Program-made: the position numbers and the translations under genes
Shown here: one piece after another, positions 16,698-25,581 of the stretch
How the letters are laid out: each line of letters starts with the position of its first letter
How positions within the stretch are numbered: the first letter of the stretch is position 1
Assembly: GCA_035271585.1 (NCBI GenBank)
Contig: DATERL010000209.1
Coordinates: 19,995-83,994, forward strand
Length of the DNA stretch: 64,000 bases
Source: Roseimarinus sp035271585
Lineage (GTDB): Bacteria; Bacteroidota; Bacteroidia; Bacteroidales; Prolixibacteraceae
Reading direction: 5' to 3'
Notes under the pieces: model-generated
The model's input: only the letters and a program-made list of their open reading frames with translations
The model's database searches: none
Told to the model about the DNA's origin: nothing

Positions 16698-18245
16698 ATG
16701 TTAGTAAAAACCTTTGGTAGTGCAGTTCAGGGCATCGATGCCACAACCATAACCATTGAAGTAACGGTAAGTCGAGGAATCAAGTTTCACATTGTTGGAT
16801 TGCCCGATGTGTCGGTTCGCGAAAGCCAGCAGCGCATCGATTCGGCCTTACGCGAAACCGGCTATAAACTTCCCGGCTATAAAGTAATTATCAACATGGC
16901 GCCCGCCGATATCCGCAAAGAAGGATCGGCTTACGATTTACCACTGGCCATTGGCATATTAGCAGCTTCAGAACAAATTACCACCGACAAACTAGAACAC
17001 TTCGTCATTATGGGAGAACTTTCGCTCGACGGAAGCCTGATGCCCATAAAGGGAGTACTGCCCATAGCGATTAAAGCTCGTGCCGAAGGCTTCGAAGGTT
17101 TAATTCTTCCCTTACAAAATGCCCGAGAAGCAGCCGTGGTCGATAAACTGAAAATATTCGGTGTTGAAAATATTCGGCAGGTCATCGATTTTTTTGAGAA
17201 TAAATGTGAACTGGAACAAACCATAGTGGATACCCGCAAAGAATTTTTAGAAAACGTAATGCACTCCGACATGGACTTTTCGGATGTAAAGGGACAGGAA
17301 AATGTGAAGCGAGCGCTCGAAGTAGCTGCTGCCGGAGGACATAACATTATCATGATAGGCCCTCCCGGAGCAGGAAAAACCATGTTGGCCAAACGCATTC
17401 CCTCAATATTGCCTCCCTTTACCTTGCACGAGGCATTGGAAACCACCAAAATTCATTCGGTGGTTGGTCACCTCGATAAAAACACCTCACTGCTCACCCA
17501 ACGACCATTTCGCTCGCCTCACCACACCATTAGCGATGTAGCTTTAGTTGGCGGCGGCTCATATCCACAACCCGGCGAAATTTCACTGGCGCACAACGGG
17601 GTGCTTTTTCTCGACGAATTACCCGAATTCAAACGAGCAGTATTGGAAGTGATGCGCCAACCGCTCGAAGACCGCCGCATTACCATTTCGCGCGCTCGTT
17701 TTTCGGTCGAGTATCCGGCCAGTGTAATGTTGGTAGCCAGCATGAACCCTTGTCCTTGTGGCTACTACAATCATCCCACGCGTGAATGTGTTTGCGGTCC
17801 GGGCATGGTTACCAAATACCTTAACCGCATATCGGGTCCCTTGCTCGATCGTATCGACATTCACCTTGAGGTTATTCCTGTGCCTTTCGAAAAACTGTCC
17901 ACTGCGCCACCATCGGAAAGCAGCTCCGAAATAAGGCAACGGGTAATTAATGCCCGGCAAATACAAGCCAAACGTTTTGAAGAGGCCGAAGGTGTATACT
18001 GCAATGCGCAAATGAGCTCCAAAATGTTGCGCACGTACTCTTGTCCCGATTCGGCTGGTTCCCAAATACTCAAAACGGCCATGGAAAAGCTGGGCTTATC
18101 GGCCCGTGCCTACGATCGCATTTTGAAAGTTGCCCGCACCATTGCCGACCTCGAAGACAGTGAACCTGTTTTGGCCCACCACCTTTCAGAAGCTATCCAG
18201 TACCGCAGCCTCGACAGAGAAAACTGGGGAGAACAAAAAATGTAG
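16698..18245 (+). CDS. comM: YifB/ComM-family Mg-chelatase-like AAA+ ATPase
   Basis: A 515-residue protein of normal length for the YifB/ComM family. It has an N-terminal Lon-S5-like fold (about 1-170, starting VKTFGSAVQGIDA), a Walker A at ~220 (GPPGAGKTMLAKR), a Walker B-like segment (NGVLFLDELPEF), the Cys-rich loop MNPCPCGYYNHP with CVCGPG, and a C-terminal chelatase-like helical domain. ComM in Vibrio is a hexameric helicase that promotes branch migration during natural transformation; whether this organism is transformable cannot be told from here. It stands alone on the plus strand, with the mutL cluster diverging upstream. Confidence 0.95.
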   Translation: MLVKTFGSAVQGIDATTITIEVTVSRGIKFHIVGLPDVSVRESQQRIDSALRETGYKLPGYKVIINMAPADIRKEGSAYDLPLAIGILAASEQITTDKLEHFVIMGELSLDGSLMPIKGVLPIAIKARAEGFEGLILPLQNAREAAVVDKLKIFGVENIRQVIDFFENKCELEQTIVDTRKEFLENVMHSDMDFSDVKGQENVKRALEVAAAGGHNIIMIGPPGAGKTMLAKRIPSILPPFTLHEALETTKIHSVVGHLDKNTSLLTQRPFRSPHHTISDVALVGGGSYPQPGEISLAHNGVLFLDELPEFKRAVLEVMRQPLEDRRITISRARFSVEYPASVMLVASMNPCPCGYYNHPTRECVCGPGMVTKYLNRISGPLLDRIDIHLEVIPVPFEKLSTAPPSESSSEIRQRVINARQIQAKRFEEAEGVYCNAQMSSKMLRTYSCPDSAGSQILKTAMEKLGLSARAYDRILKVARTIADLEDSEPVLAHHLSEAIQYRSLDRENWGEQKM

Positions 18246-18317
18246 GAAAATACATTTATGAAAAAGGGTGTTCGCAGATTGCTCAAGAAAGAAACACAAA
18301 GATAAAATGCAGAAAAA

Positions 18318-18400
18318 AGTTGCTCGCCGATGGCGCGAATCCCGCGGATTATTTTGGTTGATGGATTTTTTATCTGCGTCATCTGCTCTATTTGCGTGAA
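18318..18400. repeat. Intergenic palindromic repeat, copy 1
   Basis: An 83-base element starting agttgctcgccgatgg and ending atttgcgtgaa. It shares the core tatctgcgtcatctgc and the same overall order of blocks with copy 2. Its arms (cgcgaatcccgcgg on the left, tctgcgtcatctgc on the right) are more degraded than those of copy 2. Confidence 0.7.
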
Positions 18401-18425
18401 AAAATATATTGCTCAGTGAGAAACA

Positions 18426-18509
18426 AGTTGCACGCAGATGGAGCGGATTCCTCAGATTAATTTCCAGTATGTTTTTTTTATCTGCGTCATCTGCATTATC
18501 TGCGTGAAA
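18426..18509. repeat. Intergenic palindromic repeat, copy 2
   Basis: An 84-base element, 25 bases after copy 1, with terminal inverted arms: cacgcagat at 18431-18439 is perfectly complementary to atctgcgtg at 18498-18506. Its internal core tatctgcgtcatctgc is identical to that of copy 1. The pattern resembles REP/MITE-like dispersed intergenic repeats; it has no coding capacity. Confidence 0.75.
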
Positions 18510-18648
18510 TAATTACAAAGATTAAGCGTGAAAGAGTTTTATAATGGCGCTGTTGTTCTTTTTTGACAAACTAATTCAGTTGTTTTTGTGATTATCAATA
18601 AAATTCCTAATTTTCAAACCAACTACAACACTTAATTTTATTGGCATT

Positions 18649-20241
18649 ATGAAATACTTATTTGCTATTTTCTCAATTATCATCACCCTTCAGTTGTTTT
18701 CACAACAAGTGAATCCTAACCCTTGGATAATGGCACCCGATGCCACCGCAGAAATAACTTACCGGAACCCCATTATCCCCGGTTTTTATCCCGACCCCAG
18801 CGTATGCCGTGTTGGCGATGATTACTATCTGGTAAACAGCACCTTCGAGTATTTCCCCGGCGTACCCGTATTTCACAGTAAAGATTTGATTAACTGGGAA
18901 CAAATTGGCCATTGTATTCACTGCGAAGGCCAAATTAAAGGCGAAATCAGTATTTTTGCCCCTACTATCAGGTACCACGAAGGCACTTTTTACATGATTA
19001 CTACCAATGTAACTTTTGGCGGTAATTTTTTCGTGACAGCTGAAAATCCGGCTGGCCCATGGAGCAATGCAATATGGATTGATATGCCCGAAATAGATCC
19101 CGACCTTTTTTTCGACAACGATGGGAAAGCTTATGTAATCAGTTCAAAATTTGAACTCGCCGAAATAGATATTAGCACCGGAAAACTATTGACTGAACGG
19201 CGAAAAGTATGGAACTCAGCCGGGGGTCGTTATCCCGAAGCGCCTCATATTTACAAAAAAGACGGTTTTTATTACCTGATGGCTGCCGAGGGCGGCACCG
19301 AAGAAGCCCATTCGGTTACTATTGCCCGTAGCCAAAACATTTGGGGACCCTATATCGATAATCCGGCCAACCCAATTGCAACCCACGTTAATGTGGCCGG
19401 TATGGGCAATCCCATTCAAGGCATTGGTCATGCCGATATTATTCAGGCACACGATAACTCTTACTGGATGGTAATTCATGGCTACCGCAGCGTAACCGGT
19501 TATCCGCCGCACCACCTACTGGGACGCGAAACCTGCCTTACACCCGTGAGCTGGCCAAAAGGTGGCTGGCCCGTGGTCAATGGCAACGGAGCACTTTCTA
19601 TTGAAATGACATGCCCAACTTTACCTCAGGTTAAACTTGAGCCAAAACCTACACGTACCAATTTCGAAACCCCACAACTTGGGCTCGAATGGAATTATAT
19701 TCAGCCTCCTGTTGCCAATAATTACATGTTAAACCCCGAAAAAGGAACACTCACGTTACAAGGCTCAGCATTGAAAATTGGCGAAAAGGGCAATCCCACT
19801 TTTGTAGGTCGCCGACTTACCGATATTAAATTTTTAGCCACAACGCGCATGGAATTTTATCCAAACAATAAAAATGAAGAAGCCGGCATGATATTGCTCA
19901 ACAATGGTTCGCATTTCGACATTATGGTTTATGCCAAAAATGGAAAACGCTACCTGACCGTAAATCTTCAGTTTGGTCGTACCATTTATAAATCGAAAGA
20001 GATTGAACTGGCACCTGGCTATGTCGATTTGAGGATTGAAGGTACCGGCCCCGAATTTATTTTTTCGTACGCACAAAAGAACAATATCTTCACAACTGTT
20101 GAAATTGCCGATTCCCGCTTTCTTAGCACACAAACCGTGGGCTGGTTTACCGGCTTATATGTGGGTATGTATGCAACAGGAAATGGAAAAACCGTCAAAG
20201 CGCCTGCCATTTATAATTGGTTTGATTACACCAGAAAATAA
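18649..20241 (+). CDS. Secreted GH43 beta-xylosidase/arabinofuranosidase-like enzyme
   Basis: A 530-residue exported glycoside hydrolase of family 43. It has a signal peptide at residues 1-19 (MKYLFAIFSIIITLQLFSQ). The five-bladed propeller carries the expected acids: Asp49 in GFYPDPSV (base), Asp150 in EIDPDLFF (pKa modulator) and Glu197 in YPEAPHIY (acid). The C-terminal ~200 residues (from ~335) form a beta-sandwich of the GH43_C2/DUF1349 type. The substrate is probably arabinose- or xylose-containing side chains or oligosaccharides. It stands alone, away from any SusCD pair, and is probably periplasmic or surface-exposed. Family assignment is firm; substrate specificity is not. Confidence 0.92.
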   Translation: MKYLFAIFSIIITLQLFSQQVNPNPWIMAPDATAEITYRNPIIPGFYPDPSVCRVGDDYYLVNSTFEYFPGVPVFHSKDLINWEQIGHCIHCEGQIKGEISIFAPTIRYHEGTFYMITTNVTFGGNFFVTAENPAGPWSNAIWIDMPEIDPDLFFDNDGKAYVISSKFELAEIDISTGKLLTERRKVWNSAGGRYPEAPHIYKKDGFYYLMAAEGGTEEAHSVTIARSQNIWGPYIDNPANPIATHVNVAGMGNPIQGIGHADIIQAHDNSYWMVIHGYRSVTGYPPHHLLGRETCLTPVSWPKGGWPVVNGNGALSIEMTCPTLPQVKLEPKPTRTNFETPQLGLEWNYIQPPVANNYMLNPEKGTLTLQGSALKIGEKGNPTFVGRRLTDIKFLATTRMEFYPNNKNEEAGMILLNNGSHFDIMVYAKNGKRYLTVNLQFGRTIYKSKEIELAPGYVDLRIEGTGPEFIFSYAQKNNIFTTVEIADSRFLSTQTVGWFTGLYVGMYATGNGKTVKAPAIYNWFDYTRK

Positions 20242-20277
20242 TGACAATTGAATATTGAGAATTATGTTAGAGCATTA

Positions 20278-21054
20278 TCAAACACTTAATACTAGCTCTT
20301 TGTTGGTCAGTAGTTTGTAAATCGAAGGCCAATAATTCTTCAGACTTTCGCTGTTGGGCAAAACAATATCGGCACCAGCTTCGACCAGGGTATTGGGATC
20401 AATTGGACCGGTGTTTATAGCAATGGTAAATAGCCCAGCAGCCTTGGCCGATTCAACTCCCAAGGGAGCATTTTCAATTACTATCGCTTCGTGCAGCTGA
20501 TAACCCGATTTTCTCATGGCTTTGAGATAGGGCTCGGGATTGGGTTTTCCCTTTTTAACGTCGTTGGCAGTAATCATTTTTTCGCGTTTGAAACAGTCAT
20601 TGTAAACTTTTTCTAAACGGTTGCTTAATGACGATTGTGCCGACCCCGTAACCACCCAACAATCAATGTTTTGGCTACTAATTTGATTCAGCAGTTCGGG
20701 CATGTGAGACATTACTTCCGGTTGAGGCATCGCCTGCATTATTTCGTACTTACGAGCTTTTATTCTTTCAGTTTCTTCTTCCGATATTTCGCACTGCTTG
20801 TATTTAGAAAACATTTTCGCAATGGTATAATATGCGGTGCTACCTTCGTTAATGTAAAGTTCGAATTCGGGCATATTCAGTCCATTTTCGGCAAAAGCCT
20901 GAGCCCACGATTTTGCATGATAAGGCATCGAATCAAACAACACACCGTCCATATCGAAAAAAATTGCTTTTAGCTGAATTGGCCTCTCCAATTTTGAATT
21001 ATAATTACTGATGGCAGTTGATATTTCTTCAACATAATTAGTATTGATTCCCAT
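20278..21054 (-). CDS. HAD-superfamily hydrolase, beta-phosphoglucomutase-like
   Basis: A 258-residue HAD subfamily IA protein. The nucleophile motif is FFDMDGVLFDS with Asp34 and Asp36. A helical cap of the C1 type follows (~45-110). Later motifs are WVVTGS (motif II), KKGKPNPEPY (motif III Lys) and VIENAPLGVESAKAAG (motif IV). The cap and the ENAPLGV block resemble beta-phosphoglucomutase and related sugar-phosphate phosphatases. An extra ~25-residue N-terminus precedes the usual start of the family. It is convergent with the GH43 gene, separated by 36 bases. Substrate unknown. Confidence 0.88.
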   Translation of the reverse strand: MGINTNYVEEISTAISNYNSKLERPIQLKAIFFDMDGVLFDSMPYHAKSWAQAFAENGLNMPEFELYINEGSTAYYTIAKMFSKYKQCEISEEETERIKARKYEIMQAMPQPEVMSHMPELLNQISSQNIDCWVVTGSAQSSLSNRLEKVYNDCFKREKMITANDVKKGKPNPEPYLKAMRKSGYQLHEAIVIENAPLGVESAKAAGLFTIAINTGPIDPNTLVEAGADIVLPNSESLKNYWPSIYKLLTNKELVLSV

Positions 21055-21085
21055 AAATTGCTTTGATTATTTTCAGATTGAATCG

Positions 21086-21093
21086 CAAACATA
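21086..21093 (-). promoter_or_regulatory. Candidate -7 element for HAD gene
   Basis: On the minus strand this reads TATGTTTG, an exact TAnnTTTG match, 32 bases before the ATG at 21054. No matching -33 element was seen. Confidence 0.4.
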
Positions 21094-21182
21094 CAACTTT
21101 ATCAAGGGATTAAGATAAAAAAGTCGTTTAATGGGGTTTGTAAATCAAAGAATTAAAGTTGGGCTAACAATCCTGGTATTTT

Positions 21183-21893
21183 CTAAATTTTGTCCTTTCG
21201 ATAAATCAATTTTCTAAAGTAATATTTAAGCGGATTGGTGTATTTTAACTTTTTCCACGGCCGACTACTGTGGGGATGATGTTCCACTTTTACGTTGGGT
21301 AAAATATAATTGACAAAACCTTTTTCGCGCGAGTTTTTAGAAATTTGAACATCGAACCAATCTTTCTTTTCGGAGAGCAGATCAAAATCGAGTGTTTTTA
21401 ATAATGGCAGGGTAAGCAGAGTACAACAAAAACTTAATCGATGTTCCGATGCAATGGGGTCGTGGTTTTTGGGCTGCACATAATTATAAGGAAAATTAAT
21501 TTCGCCGCTTTCGTCAACAGTAATTGCAGCAGCCATACCGCATTGTAGCGTATTTTTGGCAAATTGAAACAAACGCCCAATGGTGTCTGGTTGCACGTAC
21601 ACATCCGACTCAATAATAAGTAAACCTGCATTCATTGCCAGTGCTTTTTGGCGGGCATCACGCAAAGTGAAGCGGTAGTTGGGCGATGGGCTTTGTACCT
21701 GTTCTTCAATATTAATCAGTTCAAAACCCTGTTGCAACGATGCCTTTTCGAGCGTTTCGCGGTTTTCGGGCGAACTGTAATCGTTATAAACCAAGTACTG
21801 AAATTCGCCTTTCGATTGGCATATATAATTAATGGCTTGCAGCGCTGTATCAAGCGAATCTTTTACCGGAGTAATAATGAGCAAATTTTCCAA
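21183..21893 (-). CDS. Family 2-type glycosyltransferase
   Basis: A 236-residue soluble GT-A fold protein. The N-terminal strand LLIITPVKDS and the YNDYSSPENR block are typical of GT2 nucleotide binding. ALAMNAGLLIIESDVYV (~95-111) carries the ESD motif in the DxD position. The C-terminal third is Lys- and Arg-rich (SRPWKKLKYTNPLKYYFRK), suggesting membrane association. It begins 9 bases after the rfbB stop and so is probably cotranscribed with it, which points to synthesis of a surface glycan. Acceptor and donor cannot be assigned. Confidence 0.85.
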   Translation of the reverse strand: MENLLIITPVKDSLDTALQAINYICQSKGEFQYLVYNDYSSPENRETLEKASLQQGFELINIEEQVQSPSPNYRFTLRDARQKALAMNAGLLIIESDVYVQPDTIGRLFQFAKNTLQCGMAAAITVDESGEINFPYNYVQPKNHDPIASEHRLSFCCTLLTLPLLKTLDFDLLSEKKDWFDVQISKNSREKGFVNYILPNVKVEHHPHSSRPWKKLKYTNPLKYYFRKLIYRKDKI

Positions 21894-21902
21894 CTTATTG
21901 AT

Positions 21903-22955
21903 TTATCGGTTTTTGTACATTTGTTCGTAATATTTCTGATAATCGCCACTGGTAACGTTATTGAGCCACTCTTCGTTTTCGAGGTACCAGTCGATGGTTT
22001 TTTCCAATCCCTCTTCAAATTGAAGGCTGGGTATCCATCCCAACTCTTTTTGAAGTTTTGTTGAGTCAATAGCATAGCGTAAATCGTGCCCAGCACGGTC
22101 AGTTACGTAAGTAATCAGCTTTTTCGAAGTTCCGGTTTCGCGACCCAATTTACGATCCATCACCAAACACATCAATTCAATAAGTTTGATGTTGGTCCAT
22201 TCGTTATGACCTCCAATATTATAAGTCTCACCAACTTTACCTTTATGGAAAATTAGATCGATGGCACGGGCATGATCTTCGACCCACAACCAGTCGCGAA
22301 CGTTTTCGCCTTTACCATAAACAGGCAGCGGCTTATTGTTTTTAATGTTATTAATGAACAAAGGAATCAGTTTTTCGGGGAACTGGAACGAACCGTAATT
22401 ATTTGAACAGTTTGACACCAAGCAGGGAACTCCAAAAGTGTCGTTATACGCACGTACAAAGTGGTCAGAACTGGCTTTCGAAGCCGAATAAGGGCTGTGG
22501 GGATCGTAGCTGGTTGATTCGGTAAACATGCCCTCGTTGCCCAGTGAACCATAAACTTCGTCGGTCGAAACATGATAAAAGAGCTTGTCGTTAAAGTTGT
22601 CTTTCCAAATAGCACGAGCAGCATTGAGCAGGTTCACGGTGCCAATCACGTTGGTAAACACAAACTCGGTAGGGTTGGAAATGGAGCGATCCACATGACT
22701 TTCGGCAGCCAAGTGAATCACACTGTCGAACCGGAATTTCTCAAAAAGTTGTTGAATAAATACTGCATCAACAATATCGCCTTTTACAAATTGGTAATTG
22801 GACTTGTTTTCAATGTCTTTGAGGTTGGCCAAGTTGCCGGCATAAGTCAGTTTGTCGAGATTCACGATTTTATACTGTGGATACTTGTTCACAAAAAGTC
22901 GCACCACATGCGAACCAATAAATCCGGCTCCTCCGGTAATCAGTATGGTTTTCAT
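21903..22955 (-). CDS. rfbB: dTDP-glucose 4,6-dehydratase
   Basis: Converts dTDP-glucose to dTDP-4-keto-6-deoxyglucose, the second step toward dTDP-rhamnose and other deoxysugars. The 350-residue extended SDR has the NAD-binding GGAGFIGSHVV at 8-18, the RfbB signature STDEVYG with Thr131-Asp132-Glu133, and Tyr156/Lys160 in PYSASKASSDHFV. VSNCSNNYGSFQFPEKLIP is diagnostic of the family. The next gene downstream is a glycosyltransferase; the other rml genes are not in the window. Its promoter region is the 379-base gap upstream. Confidence 0.95.
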   Translation of the reverse strand: MKTILITGGAGFIGSHVVRLFVNKYPQYKIVNLDKLTYAGNLANLKDIENKSNYQFVKGDIVDAVFIQQLFEKFRFDSVIHLAAESHVDRSISNPTEFVFTNVIGTVNLLNAARAIWKDNFNDKLFYHVSTDEVYGSLGNEGMFTESTSYDPHSPYSASKASSDHFVRAYNDTFGVPCLVSNCSNNYGSFQFPEKLIPLFINNIKNNKPLPVYGKGENVRDWLWVEDHARAIDLIFHKGKVGETYNIGGHNEWTNIKLIELMCLVMDRKLGRETGTSKKLITYVTDRAGHDLRYAIDSTKLQKELGWIPSLQFEEGLEKTIDWYLENEEWLNNVTSGDYQKYYEQMYKNR

Positions 22956-23334
22956 TCTATGTATTTTTATTTTGGGATGAAATTACACATAAAAATAAAG
23001 GCGACCAACAAATTAGGTCAGCTCTTTATCTGAGTTTTTCTTTTTCAGTCTTTAAAAGTAGGTATTTACAGCGAATTCAAATTGGCTCATAAAAATTTAA
23101 TTTTAGGCTCTAATTTATCATCTTTTGAACTTCATTTTTCGTTTACATGAGCCACAACTGTTTTTTGTATAAGTTTGGGAGGCTGTTTTTTATTTATTGT
23201 GTATTCAATAGTTTGTTATGGTTTTATAACCAGATGAATATAAATGAATTGAAGTATTCATATTAATCCATATAACGCACACAATATCAAGGTGTTGTTA
23301 TTTGTCTCAATACTCATATCTCAAAATCTATCGA
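22956..23334. other. AT-rich gap between rfbB and galE
   Basis: 379 bases upstream of rfbB and downstream of galE (both minus). I see only AT-rich sequence, with a 9-base inverted match around tatttttat at ~22967 and ~22992. No exact TAnnTTTG on the minus strand, no gene and no RNA recognised. Confidence 0.5.
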
Positions 23335-24366
23335 TCAATTGTTAATTCCCCTAACGTTTTTTTCCCATTTCCAAGCCGACAGCAAGGTCTCTTCCAGCGA
23401 TGTTTGTGCTTTCCAGCCCAGCTCATTGTTGGCATAAGTAGTGTCTGCCCATATTTTTACAATATCACCAGCTCGGCGGGCAACAATTTTGTAATTCAGT
23501 TTTAAGCTTGTCGCTTTTTCGAAACCATTAATTATTTCGAGCACCGAGTATCCATTACCAGTTCCCAAATTAAAAACTTCGTAATTGGCTTTACCACGGT
23601 TTTCAAGTAATCGTTGAATAGCCACCACGTGTGCTTTGGCCAAATCGACCACATTAATATAATCGCGAATGGCAGAACCATCGGGAGTTTCATAGTCGTC
23701 GCCAAAAACTTTCAGCTCGTCGCGTAAACCAGCCGCTGTTTGGGTGATAAACGGAACAAGGTTTTGTGGCACGCCCAAGGGTAGTTCACCAATCAATGCA
23801 GATGGATGAGCGCCAATGGGATTAAAATAACGCAAGGCAATTCCTTTCAATTGTGGATTGGCAATAATGGTATCGTACAATATATCTTCGTTTACCCTTT
23901 TGGTATTGGCATAAGGCGACTCAGCATCTTTGCGGGGCGTATTTTCGGTAACGGGCAACACATCGGGTTGACCGTAAACCGTGCACGATGAAGAAAAAAC
24001 GATGTTAGCAACATTGTATTTTAATTGACAGTCCAGCAAATTCATAAGCGAAACCAAGTTATTGCGATAATAAAGCAATGGTTTTTGCACCGACTCCCCC
24101 ACTGCTTTACTGGCAGCAAAGTGAATAATTGCATCAATTTTGGGGTATTTTTCAAAAAAAGCTTCAAGTTTTAATCGATCGGTGAGGTCAAATTGCTCAA
24201 AGAGAGGTTTAATCCCTGTGATTTTTTCAATGTTATCGATAACATCAGCCGATGAGTTAGAGAGGTTATCAACGATAATTGTTTCAAAACCTTCGTTAAT
24301 AAGCTCAACAACCGTGTGAGAGCCGATATAACCAGTTCCGCCGGTCACCAAAATCTGTTGTTTCAT
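23335..24366 (-). CDS. galE: UDP-glucose 4-epimerase
   Basis: Interconverts UDP-glucose and UDP-galactose for galactose metabolism and glycan precursor supply. The extended SDR has GGTGYIGSHTVVEL near the N-terminus, SSSCTVYGQP containing the catalytic Ser/Thr, and SPYANTKRVNED with the Tyr-x-x-x-Lys pair. GIALRYFNPIGAHPSALIGE is the GalE substrate-binding block. I take ATG 24366 (MKQQILVTGG) as the start; an in-frame ATG at 24375 adds three residues. It is separate from rfbB but functionally related through nucleotide-sugar supply. Confidence 0.95.
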   Translation of the reverse strand: MKQQILVTGGTGYIGSHTVVELINEGFETIIVDNLSNSSADVIDNIEKITGIKPLFEQFDLTDRLKLEAFFEKYPKIDAIIHFAASKAVGESVQKPLLYYRNNLVSLMNLLDCQLKYNVANIVFSSSCTVYGQPDVLPVTENTPRKDAESPYANTKRVNEDILYDTIIANPQLKGIALRYFNPIGAHPSALIGELPLGVPQNLVPFITQTAAGLRDELKVFGDDYETPDGSAIRDYINVVDLAKAHVVAIQRLLENRGKANYEVFNLGTGNGYSVLEIINGFEKATSLKLNYKIVARRAGDIVKIWADTTYANNELGWKAQTSLEETLLSAWKWEKNVRGINN

Positions 24367-24391
24367 ACTTTTCATTGAATATAGTAAGCTG

Positions 24392-24421
24392 CAAATTTAA
24401 TAAATAATGTTCCTTCATCAA
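24392..24421 (-). promoter_or_regulatory. Candidate promoter for galE
   Basis: The minus strand reads TTG (24421-24419), 19 bases, then TAAATTTG (24399-24392). The -7 element is an exact TAnnTTTG and the spacing matches the Bacteroidota sigma-A type promoter; the -33 element is partial. The start codon at 24366 is 25 bases on. Confidence 0.5.
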
Positions 24422-24481
24422 TTATTTTTTCGCCTTGAATTAAGGTTATCAACATTTTATAAAATGTGTTGAAAAATAAGT

Positions 24482-24512
24482 TTTGACAGCCTAATGTTTT
24501 TGCTTATTTTTG
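24482..24512 (+). promoter_or_regulatory. Candidate promoter for HU-SPOR gene
   Basis: TTTG at 24482-24485, 19 bases, then TATTTTTG at 24505-24512. Both elements and the spacing fit the Bacteroidota consensus TTTG-N19/20-TAnnTTTG exactly. It lies 20 bases before the ATG at 24533. An upstream in-frame ATG at 24494 falls inside this promoter, which supports the later start. Confidence 0.65.
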
Positions 24513-24532
24513 AGTTCGTGATTGAAAAAACT

Positions 24533-25432
24533 ATGGAAATAGCAAAACACCTCAATTATTTATTACAATTTCATGAATGTGTGATTGTTCCCGAGTTTGG
24601 TGGTTTTATATCGAACTATCAACCTGCTGGTTACAATACTATTAATCATACATTTACCCCTCCTTCGAAAAAAGTAGTTTTTAATTCAAAAATTACTACA
24701 AACGATGGATTGCTCATTAACCACTTGGTCGAAGTCGAGAGGTTAGGTTATCGCCAAGCTCAAACGGCAGTTTTGAACTTTACCAACTCGATTTTTGCAC
24801 AGTTAAACAAAGGCGAAACAATTTCGCTTGAAAATCTGGGAAATTTCAGGTTCGATTCATCGGGGATGATTGACTTTACGCCTGTAGCCCGTTTCGAGTT
24901 AATTGAAGCTTACGGTTTAAGGCCTTTTACCTGCTCGACTATTGATGGTGCAAAACCGGCAATAGATTTCACTCGTCCAGCAGTTCGCGCCCTTAAACAC
25001 AATAACAACTGGTTGAAAGTGGCTGCCGGCGCCGCAATACTGCTTTCGTTATCGATGTTTCCTTTAAAAAACACCGATATCCATTTGCAGTCGTCCAACT
25101 TGATCCCTTTACATTTACTTAGCACCGAAAAAGTTGATAATAATATTACTACTCAAGCAGAATCCGACAAAACTGTCGACCTCGACCTGGTAGTAACAAA
25201 AGAAAAAGGCGCCTACATTCTTGTTGGTGGCAGCTTTGAATTCAAGAAAAATGCTCAGGTTTTGACCAACGAGTTAAAAGCTTGCGGCCACGATGCTGAA
25301 ATTTTGTTGCTCGAAAATGGTTACTATCGTGTGGCCATCGATTCGTATTTCGACAAAAATGTAGCATTAACAGCAATGAAGTCCTATCGTGAAAACCACC
25401 CCGGCTCAATGGTTTGGGTGAGTACACGCTAA
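24533..25432 (+). CDS. HU (CCDC81-type) domain-SPOR domain membrane protein
   Basis: A 299-residue protein with three parts. An N-terminal HU-like DNA-binding domain of the CCDC81 type spans about 1-130 (MEIAKHLNYLLQFHE, VPEFGGFISNY, LENLGNFRFDSSG). A single membrane helix follows at ~165-185 (VAAGAAILLSLSMF), then a C-terminal SPOR domain at ~220-299 (YILVGGSFEFKKNA, YYRVAIDSY). SPOR domains bind glycan strands stripped of stem peptides at division sites, so the topology suggests a link between the nucleoid and septal peptidoglycan. This architecture is a known Bacteroidota family of unproven function. The start at 24533 matches the family N-terminus and the promoter just upstream; a terminator follows the stop. 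Confidence 0.88.
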   Translation: MEIAKHLNYLLQFHECVIVPEFGGFISNYQPAGYNTINHTFTPPSKKVVFNSKITTNDGLLINHLVEVERLGYRQAQTAVLNFTNSIFAQLNKGETISLENLGNFRFDSSGMIDFTPVARFELIEAYGLRPFTCSTIDGAKPAIDFTRPAVRALKHNNNWLKVAAGAAILLSLSMFPLKNTDIHLQSSNLIPLHLLSTEKVDNNITTQAESDKTVDLDLVVTKEKGAYILVGGSFEFKKNAQVLTNELKACGHDAEILLLENGYYRVAIDSYFDKNVALTAMKSYRENHPGSMVWVSTR

Positions 25433-25465
25433 TAAATAATTCATATTACCTTGAATATTTTTTGT

Positions 25466-25498
25466 GGGCTGCCAATTTTAGGTGGCCCTTTTTGTTTT
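25466..25498 (+). terminator. Rho-independent terminator after HU-SPOR gene
   Basis: Stem gggctgcc (25466-25473) with ggtggccc (25481-25488): eight pairs, two of them G-U. The loop is seven bases and TTTTTGTTTT follows directly. Confidence 0.8.
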
Positions 25499-25552
25499 AA
25501 TATCAATTTCTCCAGAATATCTTTTTATTAGAAATCTTTTTCCCAAATCTCT

Positions 25553-25560
25553 TATCTTTG
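25553..25560 (+). promoter_or_regulatory. Candidate -7 element for LD-carboxypeptidase operon
   Basis: TATCTTTG, an exact TAnnTTTG match, 21 bases before the ATG at 25582 and downstream of the preceding gene's terminator. The -33 region (ctttttcc) is only T-rich. Confidence 0.5.
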
Positions 25561-25581
25561 TTTAAAACATAAAGCTCAGCT

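Larger units (their letters stand above)
18246..18648. other. Intergenic region with repeats
   Basis: A 403-base gap between comM and the GH43 gene. It contains the two repeat copies annotated separately and, before them, a related fragment (gttcgcagattgctc at about 18270). The final ~140 bases before the GH43 start are AT-rich with no exact -7 match. Confidence 0.6.

Noticed and set aside
17619..18065. 148-codon minus-strand frame inside comM
   Set aside because: Antisense shadow of the ComM C-terminal region, without recognisable features.
18318..18509. CRISPR array
   Set aside because: Only two copies, each 83-84 bases with internal palindromy and a 25-base gap; this does not match repeat/spacer geometry and no cas gene is present.
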